Shown: piece after piece, positions 43,969 to 51,372 of the stretch
How the letters are laid out: each line of letters opens with the position of its first letter
How positions within the stretch are numbered: position 1 is the stretch's first letter
NCBI RefSeq assembly: GCF_000566685.1
Contig: NZ_AZQN01000004.1
Location: 310,001 to 374,000, forward strand
DNA length: 64,000 bases
Source: Dyadobacter tibetensis Y620-1
Lineage (GTDB): Bacteria; Bacteroidota; Bacteroidia; Cytophagales; Spirosomataceae
Direction of reading: 5' to 3'
The notes under the pieces: model-generated
The model's database searches: none
Seen by the model: only the letters and a program-made list of their open reading frames with translations
What the model was told of the DNA's origin: nothing
Position numbers and translations under genes: made by a program

Positions 43969-44739
43969 ATGAAAAAAACGGCGCTAATTACAGGTGGAAC
44001 CCGTGGAATAGGCTTCGGCATTGCACAGGCATTAGCCAAAGAAGGCTACGACCTCGCCATCAATGGGGTACGTCCCGAAGAAGGAGCTATGGAAGCATTA
44101 GACACCCTAAGAGCTATGGGTGCCCGGGTCATTTACTGCCAGGGTAGTATTGCCTCAGCCGATGATAGGGCCAATATTATTGAAAAAGCATACCAGGAAC
44201 TGGGGGCATTAAATGTACTGGTCAATAATGCGGGAATCGCACCCCGACAACGCCTGGACCTGCTGGATACTACGCCTGAAAATTACCAGGAGGTAGTCAC
44301 CACCAACCTGGAGGGTCCCTTTTTCCTTACTCAGGCAATAGCCAAAAGAATGGCTCATCAAAAAGAAAATAACCATGCTTTCCAGGCGACTATAATTTTC
44401 GTCACTTCCGTGTCGGCAACAGTTACCTCAGTTAACCGGGGCGAATACTGCGTTTCCAAAGCGGGCCTGGCAATGACCAGCCAGCTCTTCGCAGTACGTA
44501 TGGCCGAGTATGGCATACCCGTTTTTGAGATAAGACCGGGGGTAATCACCACAGACATGACTGCAAAAGTACAAGAAAAGTACGATGGACTTTTTGCCAA
44601 TGGTATGGCTCTTCAGCCTCGCTGGGGAACTACGGAGGATGTTGGAAAGGCTGTTGCATCTCTTACCCGGGGCGACTTCCCTTACTCAACCGGCCAGGTC
44701 ATCAATGTTGACGGTGGCATGCTCATCGACCGTCTCTAA
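43969..44739 (+). CDS. short-chain dehydrogenase/reductase (SDR)
   Basis: 256 residues from ATG 43969. Cofactor motif TGGTRGIGFGIAQAL, NNAG in LVNNAGIAP, catalytic Ser in FVTSVSATVTSVNRG and the YxxxK pair in EYCVSKAG, C-terminal GQVINVDGGM. Usually labelled 3-ketoacyl-ACP reductase, but in this operon a sugar or keto-deoxy-sugar oxidoreductase (KduD-like role) is more likely. The longer frame from 43930 begins inside the hairpin and is rejected. Confidence 0.9.
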   Translation: MKKTALITGGTRGIGFGIAQALAKEGYDLAINGVRPEEGAMEALDTLRAMGARVIYCQGSIASADDRANIIEKAYQELGALNVLVNNAGIAPRQRLDLLDTTPENYQEVVTTNLEGPFFLTQAIAKRMAHQKENNHAFQATIIFVTSVSATVTSVNRGEYCVSKAGLAMTSQLFAVRMAEYGIPVFEIRPGVITTDMTAKVQEKYDGLFANGMALQPRWGTTEDVGKAVASLTRGDFPYSTGQVINVDGGMLIDRL

Positions 44740-44796
44740 GACTGGCTTGTTTCTGACAGTTGGATATCCATCAAAATTGATTACATAAACCCGCCG

Positions 44797-44813
44797 ACAG
44801 CTTCAATAGCTGT
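44797..44813 (+). repeat. small intercistronic hairpin before the MFS gene
   Basis: ACAGCT (44797-44802), TCAAT, AGCTGT (44808-44813), followed by TTGTATA. It is the third gap of this operon to carry a dyad. Confidence 0.4.
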
Positions 44814-44836
44814 TTGTATAAAGCCAAAACCCGATT

Positions 44837-46078
44837 ATGTCTCAAACTCCCGAAATACGCAAACCCTTACTACCCCAGCTACTGCAAGTCCCTGTTATCG
44901 TGGCCGCTCTAGGCTACCTGGTGGATATGTACGATTTATTCCTGTTTAGTGTAGTACGCATTCCCAGCCTCCGGGATATAGGGGTAGCCGAAGAAGACCT
45001 GCTGACCGATGGTATCACGCTATTAAACAGCCAAATGGCTGGTATGTTAATTGGAGGAGTATTATGGGGAATTATCGCCGATAAAAAGGGGAGACTGTCG
45101 GTGCTTTTTGGCTCCATTATTATGTACTCCCTAGCCAATATTGGCAATGGCTTCGTGACCACTATGGATCAGTACGCCGTCCTTCGTTTTATTGCCGGGA
45201 TCGGCTTGGCCGGTGAGCTTGGAGCTGGAATTACCTTGGTGACCGAAGTGCTTCCCAAAGAAATCAGGGGCTATGGCACTACCCTTGTAGCCACCCTGGG
45301 TGTTTTAGGAGCTATTCTGGCCTATTTTGTTGCCGATATGTTCGCCTGGAGAATATCGTATTTCGTAGGCGGAGGCATGGGTCTGTTGCTACTTGTACTC
45401 CGTTTCAATGTATTCGAATCAGGTATGTTCCAACATGTTAAGTCTCATAGTGTCGACAGGGGGAATATCATGATGATCTTGACCAACGCCCGTCGCATGA
45501 CCAAATATCTGATGGCCATTCTGATTGGTTTGCCCATCTGGTTTGTGGTCGGAATATTGATCACTTTCTCACCCGAAATCGGTGCTGCCAAGGGGCTAAT
45601 CGGCATTGATGCCGGAAAGGCTGTTATGCTCGCCTTTACGGGGCAGGTATTTGGCGATATCTCCAGTGGACTGATTAGTCAATGGATGAAAAGTCGAAAA
45701 AAGGCCATCATCCTTTTCATTGGACTGTCCCTTCTGATGATGATTGGCTACCTTACTATCCCCATGGATACCGCCTACGTATTCTATGTGTTCTGTGCCC
45801 TCCTAGGTTTCTGTAATGGCTACTGGACATTGTTCATTACCATCGCAGCGGAACTATTCGGTACTAATCTCCGTGCAACGGTAGCGACCACCGTGCCCAA
45901 CTTCGTTCGGGGAGCTACCATCCCCCTGGCAGCGCTGTTCGTATATTTTAAGCCTAGCCTGGGTGTGATACAAGGGGCCTTGGTAGTGGGACTGGCTACC
46001 AGTGTGGTGGCCGTTATTGCCCTCTACTTCCTGGAAGAAACCTTTACCAAAGATATGGACTATATCGAAAAGGATTAA
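44837..46078 (+). CDS. MFS transporter, probably sugar or sugar-acid importer
   Basis: 413 residues, 12 helices. MFS signature GVLWGIIADKKGRLSVLFGS between helices 2 and 3, RFIAGIGLAGELGAGITLVTEVLPKEIRGYGTT in helix 4-5 and a matching IAAELFGTNLRATVATTVPNFVRG in the second half, like sugar/acid and metabolite:H+ symporters. The opening helix has GYLVDMYDLFLFSVVR, with charged residues usual in organic-acid carriers. Last gene of the GH88 operon; it should import its substrate. Confidence 0.9.
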   Translation: MSQTPEIRKPLLPQLLQVPVIVAALGYLVDMYDLFLFSVVRIPSLRDIGVAEEDLLTDGITLLNSQMAGMLIGGVLWGIIADKKGRLSVLFGSIIMYSLANIGNGFVTTMDQYAVLRFIAGIGLAGELGAGITLVTEVLPKEIRGYGTTLVATLGVLGAILAYFVADMFAWRISYFVGGGMGLLLLVLRFNVFESGMFQHVKSHSVDRGNIMMILTNARRMTKYLMAILIGLPIWFVVGILITFSPEIGAAKGLIGIDAGKAVMLAFTGQVFGDISSGLISQWMKSRKKAIILFIGLSLLMMIGYLTIPMDTAYVFYVFCALLGFCNGYWTLFITIAAELFGTNLRATVATTVPNFVRGATIPLAALFVYFKPSLGVIQGALVVGLATSVVAVIALYFLEETFTKDMDYIEKD

Positions 46079-46112
46079 TCAAGAATTCGCATGCATAATT
46101 AACCTATAAAAC

Positions 46113-46152
46113 AGGGGGCCATCTTTTTGGGATAGGCCCCCTCTTTGTTTTT
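46113..46152 (+). terminator. terminator of the GH88 operon
   Basis: AGGGGGCC (46113-46120) pairs with GGCCCCCT (46135-46142), followed by CTTTGTTTTT. It lies 34 bases after the MFS stop. Confidence 0.88.
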
Positions 46153-46379
46153 ACGGATTCCCTGAAAATTTCTCTCCCGTCTTAAATAACATTTTTTTTC
46201 AGTCATATGCAACGTATGTCACCATACCTGCATCATTAAGCAAATGTAAAAAATTCCCTTCCAGAGCTCAGAAAGGGGATTTAAAGTGTGCAAATACCAG
46301 ATTTTTACGGATCATACCATTCATACTGATAATTAAACCATTCATGTACTTTGTAATGCATAGTACCTGCCATAACACA

Positions 46380-46387
46380 TACATTTG
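46380..46387 (+). promoter_or_regulatory. -7 promoter element for the tandem secreted proteins
   Basis: TACATTTG, a full TAnnTTTG match, 44 bases before the ATG at 46432. The nearest TTG (46351) is 26 bases away, too far, so the -33 element is unclear. Confidence 0.4.
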
Positions 46388-46431
46388 TATCGTTCTCATT
46401 AAAACAATCACCATTACAAAAACAAATAGCC

Positions 46432-46824
46432 ATGAAAACTTCGATTAAAACCACCATCCTAGCTTTTGCCCTTCTGGCAGCAGGAACAGTAACGAGCTTC
46501 GCTTCAGACAAAGAAACCAAGAAGGTTGCTTCTTTTGGAACGGGGATCTATAAGACCGTTGACGGAAATATAAATGTACTCGTAGACAAAAAGGATGTAG
46601 CCTCGTCTACGACCATCCTGATTCGTAATGAACGATATGAAGTAATTTATCGGGAAACTCTCCCCAAGTCTAAAATGAAGTTTGGCCGGTCACTCAATGT
46701 TAGCGAGCTAAATCCAGGTAGCTATCAGATTGAAATCACCAGCAACGGTGAGCGTAAGATTCAGAAATTTGAAGTCGATCAGAAAGTTAGTAAGCAGTTA
46801 GTAACCCTGGAATCGGAGCAATAA
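46432..46824 (+). CDS. small secreted beta-sandwich protein, copy 1
   Basis: 130 residues with a signal peptide (cleaved near TSFAS, residue 24). The mature part, about 105 residues, is a single domain: KVASFGTGIYKTVDGNINVLVD, TTILIRNERYEVIYRETL, FGRSLNVSELNPGSYQIEI and SNGERKIQKFEV. The strand pattern closely resembles the type A sorting domain of type IX secretion substrates (DxxGxVVYxE ... LxxGxYxIxI ... KFxV), but here it makes up the whole protein. Tandem paralog of the next gene. Function unknown; probably periplasmic, abundant, structural or signalling. Confidence 0.8.
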   Translation: MKTSIKTTILAFALLAAGTVTSFASDKETKKVASFGTGIYKTVDGNINVLVDKKDVASSTTILIRNERYEVIYRETLPKSKMKFGRSLNVSELNPGSYQIEITSNGERKIQKFEVDQKVSKQLVTLESEQ

Positions 46825-46939
46825 CTTTTGACCAGTTACTAATTACAGCTACCGTACAGGTAGTTTATATTGTGACAGTCAAGCAATTAAGATACTTTTA
46901 ATCCAATCAATTAGCCAATAAATATAAAATTATTTAGCC

Positions 46940-47326
46940 ATGAAAAAATCAATCACATCCATCGCATTCATTTTCGCACTTTGCCTATCCTTCGCAGTCT
47001 CAGCAGAAGACTCTGACAAAGGCAACAAAAAAGCAGCCAGTTTTGGGGCCGGCATCTACACGACTCAAGAAGGTAAGATTAACGTTCTGATCGATAAATT
47101 TCATTCGGAATCCCCCACACAATTACTGGTTAAAAACCACATTGGAGATATTGTTTACAGGGAAACGATTTCCAAAAAAAGTACTAAGTTTGGAAGAACG
47201 CTGAATATTAATAATTTAGAGGCTGGCGCCTATAGCATCGAAGTCATCAGCAATGGTGAACGTCAAATTCGGAAATTCGAAATAGGCCAGACGATTTCCC
47301 AGAGGGAGGTGTCTCTCGAATTATAA
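46940..47326 (+). CDS. small secreted beta-sandwich protein, copy 2
   Basis: 128 residues, signal peptide cleaved near VSAED. It aligns with the previous gene along its length (KKAASFGAGIYTTQEGKINVLID, IGDIVYRETISKKSTKFGRTLNI, GAYSIEVISNGERQIRKFEI), so the pair arose by duplication. The 115-base gap holds a small CTACC/GGTAG hairpin (46849-46863). A terminator follows. Confidence 0.8.
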   Translation: MKKSITSIAFIFALCLSFAVSAEDSDKGNKKAASFGAGIYTTQEGKINVLIDKFHSESPTQLLVKNHIGDIVYRETISKKSTKFGRTLNINNLEAGAYSIEVISNGERQIRKFEIGQTISQREVSLEL

Positions 47327-47345
47327 AAATTCTCATTAGGAAATG

Positions 47346-47380
47346 AAAAGGGGACTATCAATCAGAGATGGCCCCCTTTT
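47346..47380. terminator. terminator between the secreted-protein pair and the mhqD-like gene
   Basis: AAAAGGGG (47346-47353) pairs with CCCCTTTT (47373-47380), T-rich tail on the plus strand. It is placed between convergent genes. Confidence 0.78.
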
Positions 47381-47385
47381 ATTAT

Positions 47386-48009
47386 TTACTTTTTTAAAAT
47401 TGAATTGATATAGTCAATTTCATTATCGTGGATATTATGCCCAAAGTCTGGATACAGTTGTACTGTCACCTTTGCACCCAACCTTTGTAATATCGCGCCG
47501 GATTCCTCTACCCGTTGTCTAGGAATATGAAAATCCACGTCGCTACAACCCAGGAGTACAGGAGTATCGGCCAAACTTCCTAAATAGTCCCGTTTGGTTT
47601 CATCGGGGCCGATCAACCCTCCGCTTAAGCCAAAAATTCCCGCATATTCCCGGGCATGCCGAGCCACGTACTCCAGTGACAAACAAGCTCCCTGGGAAAA
47701 GCCTAGCAGGTAAATATCCCGGGGCAGCAGTCCATAAATATCCTCTAACCCTACCATCAGCTCATCAATTGTAGCCAATCCTCGGCTAATCCCTGGCTCA
47801 TTGTCCTGCAAGGGAGCCATAAAACTCTTTGGATACCAGCTTCCTCCTTCTGCCTGAGGGGCAAGATAAGCTATATGTGGATAATCGAAATATTGATAAA
47901 GATCCAGAATCCCCTGTGCGGTTGCTCCCCTTCCATGAATCATAATCATAGCTTTCTCAGCATGTTCTAATGGAGCTCCACGCTTCATTGCACGGTCTAA
48001 TGCATTCAT
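47386..48009 (-). CDS. phospholipase/carboxylesterase-family hydrolase, MhqD-like
   Basis: 207 residues, cytosolic alpha/beta hydrolase. Oxyanion region MIMIHGRGATAQGILDL, nucleophile elbow LGFSQGACLSLEY (Ser), catalytic Asp in LLGCSDVDFHIP and His in PDFGHNIHDNEI. It resembles the hydrolase encoded with the ring-cleaving dioxygenase in the Bacillus mhq system, and here too it lies 74 bases after such a dioxygenase on the same strand. Probable role: hydrolysis of ring-cleavage products of quinones or aromatic electrophiles. Confidence 0.85.
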   Translation of the reverse strand: MNALDRAMKRGAPLEHAEKAMIMIHGRGATAQGILDLYQYFDYPHIAYLAPQAEGGSWYPKSFMAPLQDNEPGISRGLATIDELMVGLEDIYGLLPRDIYLLGFSQGACLSLEYVARHAREYAGIFGLSGGLIGPDETKRDYLGSLADTPVLLGCSDVDFHIPRQRVEESGAILQRLGAKVTVQLYPDFGHNIHDNEIDYINSILKK

Positions 48010-48083
48010 GTTTATTTTATTTGAAAATATAAAACTCTTTTCAGAGTATTCTAAACTCCGATCTTACCGGTCAGTTTGCTAAT

Positions 48084-49028
48084 TTATTTAGCTTCTGCAA
48101 CAATTGGAGGAAGGGCGGTTTCAATAGCCGATCTCTTAGGCTCATACCATTCGGGTAGTTTCAGACTGGACCCTAATTCCACAAGAGACTCATCCACAGC
48201 AAATCCTGGAGGATTAGTGGCAATTTCAAAAAGAATTCCTCCTGGCTCTCTATAGTAAATGCTATGGAAGTAATTGCGGTCGAGTACTTCTGTTGGCGAA
48301 TACCCCGCCACCAAAAGCTTTTCCCGGATTTCCAACTGACTCGTATCCGACTCTGTAGCAAAAGCTATATGATGCACGGAACCAGCTCCTTGCAGTGCAC
48401 GAACATCCTTAGGGGATTTTTTAACGTCTACATAATTCCCTGGCCCACCCAGCATCGCTTCGAAACGCCAGATATCCTCTTCTTCCGCAACCAATTTATG
48501 CTGCATCACCTCCGTTAATAAAGCAACAGTTTTATCGATGCTGAACTCATTTAAGGTAGCAGTAAAGAATCCTTTGATGCTGTACTCTATCGGAATCTTA
48601 CCATTGTCCCAACCCGGACGCTGGTCTACATCGTTGGCGACCAGTTCGACACCCATCCCATCATAGTCCTCAAATCGGAGGTAGGATTCATTAAAGCGAC
48701 GATAAGGACCAGAATATGGAATACCAAAACCAGTCAAACGATCCATCCAGTAAGACAATGAAGTCGTAGGAATGGAGAATGCCGTATAAGTTAACTGACC
48801 GCCCCCTTTACGTCCTCTCTGTAATCCTGCATAAGGGAAAAAGGTCAGAATGGATCCTGGCGAACCCGTCTCATCTCCATAATACAGATGGTACACGTCG
48901 GGAGCATCGAAATTGATGGTCTTTTTCACCATTCGCTGTCCTAATACACCAACATAAAAGTCGACATTCCGTTGCGCATCACTTGCCAATGCAGTGATAT
49001 GATGTAAACCATTAATGAGCGTTTTCAT
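48084..49028 (-). CDS. ring-cleaving dioxygenase of the glyoxalase fold (MhqO/MhqA-like)
   Basis: 314 residues, two vicinal-oxygen-chelate domains. Domain 1: LHHITALASDAQRNVDFYVGVLGQRMVKKTINFD; domain 2: SVHHIAFATESD and YFHSIYYREPGGILFEIATNPPGF. His and Glu of these motifs bind the metal. The order with the hydrolase gene mirrors the mhqO/mhqD pair that degrades hydroquinones and related electrophiles. A tandem palindromic operator sits just upstream of the ATG (49049-49080). Confidence 0.9.
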   Translation of the reverse strand: MKTLINGLHHITALASDAQRNVDFYVGVLGQRMVKKTINFDAPDVYHLYYGDETGSPGSILTFFPYAGLQRGRKGGGQLTYTAFSIPTTSLSYWMDRLTGFGIPYSGPYRRFNESYLRFEDYDGMGVELVANDVDQRPGWDNGKIPIEYSIKGFFTATLNEFSIDKTVALLTEVMQHKLVAEEEDIWRFEAMLGGPGNYVDVKKSPKDVRALQGAGSVHHIAFATESDTSQLEIREKLLVAGYSPTEVLDRNYFHSIYYREPGGILFEIATNPPGFAVDESLVELGSSLKLPEWYEPKRSAIETALPPIVAEAK

Positions 49029-49048
49029 TGCCGTTTAATTTATATGTT

Positions 49049-49080
49049 AAAACATTTAATGTATATACATTTAATGTTTT
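49049..49080. promoter_or_regulatory. tandem palindromic operator upstream of the mhqO-like gene
   Basis: Two identical 11-base palindromes ACATTTAATGT at 49052-49062 and 49067-49077, separated by ATAT, flanked by AAA and TTT so that the full 32 bases form one near-perfect dyad. It begins 21 bases upstream of the ATG. The size and symmetry suit two dimers of a MarR- or TetR-like repressor; no such gene is adjacent. Confidence 0.72.
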
Positions 49081-49269
49081 ACATAAAGTTCCTGATATGG
49101 GCTGATTTTGATTGTTAACATTCTAAGAAGGTGAAAGAACGATGTAAATTGGTATTTTTAAAAGCATAAAAATAGTGGCGTTAAAGAGTGGGAATGAATA
49201 TAGTGGTAAGGAGAAATTCTTTTAAGTTTACTTTTATGGAGTAATGTATACACTCAAAAATTTCTATAT

Positions 49270-50379
49270 ATGAATGCAAGGCGTGATTTTTTACAGAAAC
49301 TTACCTTAGGCTTAGGCCTAACGGCGATGTCTGACTATAGCTTTGGCAGTGTGGCCAACATGCAGGAGCCAACCGCCGAACGCCCACTTCGTGTGGCACT
49401 TATGGGTCTGGGAGGTTATGCTAATATTGTGGCCAAGGGTATGCAGGAATGCAAAATGGCTGTAATTACTGGTCTTATTTCCGGTACACCATCGAAGTTA
49501 AAAAGTTGGCAGGAGAAATATAATGTTCCCGAACAGAACACATATAGCTATGAAACAATGCATCGGATAAAAGACAATCCAGATATAGATCTTGTATATG
49601 TGATCACGCCCAACTCCCTACATCATAAGCATGTGCTACAGGTTGCTGCCACTGGCAAACATGTGCTTTGCGAAAAACCACTGGCCGACAATGCTCAGCA
49701 GGCTCGGGAGATGATAAGTGCTTGCGAAAAGGCAGGTGTTAAATTGTATGTGGGCTATCGTCTTCACTTCGAACCTCATACCCGGGAAGTGATCCGAATG
49801 CGGGAAGAGGGAGCATTTGGAAAAATTATGCATGTAAACAATTATATGGGCTTCACCATCGGAGATCCTACCCAGTGGCGATTGAAAAAGGCACTGGCCG
49901 GAGGTGGAGCACTCATGGATGTGGGGGTATATTCCCTGAATGCAGCTCGATATTGTACAGGGGAAGAACCTATATGGGTAACAGCACAAGAGAGCAAAAC
50001 TGATCCGGTAAAATTCCGAGAAGTCGACGAAACCATCACCTTTCAATTGGGATTTCCCAGTGGTATCATAGCCAACTGTGGGTGCACTTATAACTTTGGA
50101 CATTCAGAAAGACTACATCTTATGGGGACGAAGGGATGGGCCGAGATGGTGCCGGCGTTTGGTTACGGCCCCATTAAGGGTAATACACATTTGGGTCCTA
50201 TAGATCAACCAAAGGTAAACCATCAAACCTATCAGATGGACGGAATCGCCGCCTGTATCCTCAATAATGAGCCTGATCCTAACGTGACGGGCCAGGAGGG
50301 ATTGAAGGACATGATCGTGATAGATGCTATATATGAATCTATTAAAAAAGGTGGTCAAAAAATTGTAATAAATGCTTAA
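49270..50379 (+). CDS. Tat-exported Gfo/Idh/MocA family oxidoreductase (glucose-fructose oxidoreductase-like)
   Basis: 369 residues. The twin-arginine signal RRDFLQKLTLGLGLTAMS at the N-terminus predicts export with bound cofactor. Rossmann start RVALMGLGGYANIV, HVLCEKPLADNAQQA (EKP), catalytic YRLHFEPHTREVIRM and GGGALMDVGVYSLNAARYCTG. Glucose-fructose oxidoreductases of this type keep NADP tightly bound and work in the periplasm. The stop overlaps the start of the gluconolactonase-like gene by 8 bases, which supports an aldose-to-lactone reaction. Confidence 0.9.
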   Translation: MNARRDFLQKLTLGLGLTAMSDYSFGSVANMQEPTAERPLRVALMGLGGYANIVAKGMQECKMAVITGLISGTPSKLKSWQEKYNVPEQNTYSYETMHRIKDNPDIDLVYVITPNSLHHKHVLQVAATGKHVLCEKPLADNAQQAREMISACEKAGVKLYVGYRLHFEPHTREVIRMREEGAFGKIMHVNNYMGFTIGDPTQWRLKKALAGGGALMDVGVYSLNAARYCTGEEPIWVTAQESKTDPVKFREVDETITFQLGFPSGIIANCGCTYNFGHSERLHLMGTKGWAEMVPAFGYGPIKGNTHLGPIDQPKVNHQTYQMDGIAACILNNEPDPNVTGQEGLKDMIVIDAIYESIKKGGQKIVINA

Positions 50380-51328
50380 CACAAGGCCCATTAAATACGG
50401 AACAGTACCCATGAGAGCGATACAGAAGCAGATGAGGACGATTGTGGCTATAGCCTGCCTATATGCACCCCTGACATCAGAAGCCCAGATAGAAGACAGA
50501 AAGCAAATAGTAGCCAAGGGAGCGGAGGTAGAAGAGCTGGGAACAGGATTCTCCTTCACCGAAGGCCCTGTAGCCGACAAAAAAGGCCATGTCTTTTTTA
50601 CAGACCAACCAAATAACAAGATTTTGCGCTGGGATGCCAAGGCCCAAACGATTTCCACATTTTCCGATCATTCGGGACGAGCTAATGGAATGTATTTTGA
50701 CCGCTCAGGTCAGCTGATTGCCTGCGCAGATGAAGAAAATCAGATCTGGTCTTTCGATAAGAATGGAAAAAAAACGGTAATTCTTAAAGACTATCAGGGT
50801 AAGCTTTTCAACGGTCCTAACGATTTGTGGATAGACAGTAAAGGAGGAATTTATTTCACAGACCCTCTGTATGCGCGCCCCTACTGGAAACGGGATCCAT
50901 CGATGCAACAGGAAGGCATGTACGTTTACTATCTTAGCCCCGACAGACAAAATGTATCGGTAGTAGCAAAAACCCTGACTAAACCCAATGGAATAGTAGG
51001 TACTGCCGATGGTAAGAAATTATATGTAGCAGACATTGGTGCGAGCAAAACCTATGTTTTTGATATTGTAAATCCTGGAGAATTAAACAACCAGCAACTA
51101 TTTGCCGAAATGGGGTCTGATGGTATGACCATTGACAACAAAGGGAATGTATATCTTACAGGCAAAGGGGTAACCGTCTTCGATAACTCTGGAGCACGCA
51201 TAGCTCATATTTCTGTCCCACAAAGCTGGACTGCGAATGTCTGTTTTGGGGGGAAAAAGAAAAACTTACTTTTCATGACCGCTGGAAAGGGCGTCTATGG
51301 CCTTAAAATGAACGTCAAAGGCATTTGA
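50372..51328 (+). CDS. exported SMP-30 / gluconolactonase-like protein
   Basis: 318 residues if translated from ATG 50372, which overlaps the upstream stop; an internal ATG at 50432 begins the obvious signal peptide (MRTIVAIACLYAPLTSEAQ), and 50411 is a third option. Six-bladed propeller with metal ligands: GFSFTEGPVADKKGHVFFTDQ (Glu), RANGMYFDRSG, FNGPNDLWIDSKGGIYFTDP (Asn), and MGSDGMTIDNKGNVYLT (Asp). It should hydrolyse sugar lactones in the periplasm, for example those made by the preceding oxidoreductase. Confidence 0.9.
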   Translation: MLNTRPIKYGTVPMRAIQKQMRTIVAIACLYAPLTSEAQIEDRKQIVAKGAEVEELGTGFSFTEGPVADKKGHVFFTDQPNNKILRWDAKAQTISTFSDHSGRANGMYFDRSGQLIACADEENQIWSFDKNGKKTVILKDYQGKLFNGPNDLWIDSKGGIYFTDPLYARPYWKRDPSMQQEGMYVYYLSPDRQNVSVVAKTLTKPNGIVGTADGKKLYVADIGASKTYVFDIVNPGELNNQQLFAEMGSDGMTIDNKGNVYLTGKGVTVFDNSGARIAHISVPQSWTANVCFGGKKKNLLFMTAGKGVYGLKMNVKGI

Positions 51329-51336
51329 TTCCTGAC

Positions 51337-51368
51337 ATGCCGCCATGAGCAGCTACTCATGGCGGCAT
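51337..51368. terminator. hairpin between convergent lactonase and PhoD-like genes
   Basis: Perfect 13-bp arms ATGCCGCCATGAG (51337-51349) and CTCATGGCGGCAT (51356-51368), loop CAGCTA. No T-run on either strand, so termination may need help, or it may protect both 3' ends. Confidence 0.7.
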
Positions 51369-51372
51369 AAGC

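Larger units (their letters stand above)
46079..46431. other. intergenic region with terminator and promoter
   Basis: 353 bases: the GH88-operon terminator (46113-46152), then AT-rich sequence, then a -7 box for the secreted-protein pair (46380-46387). No gene; a minus-strand frame at 46305-46520 overlaps the promoter and the next gene and is rejected. Confidence 0.6.
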
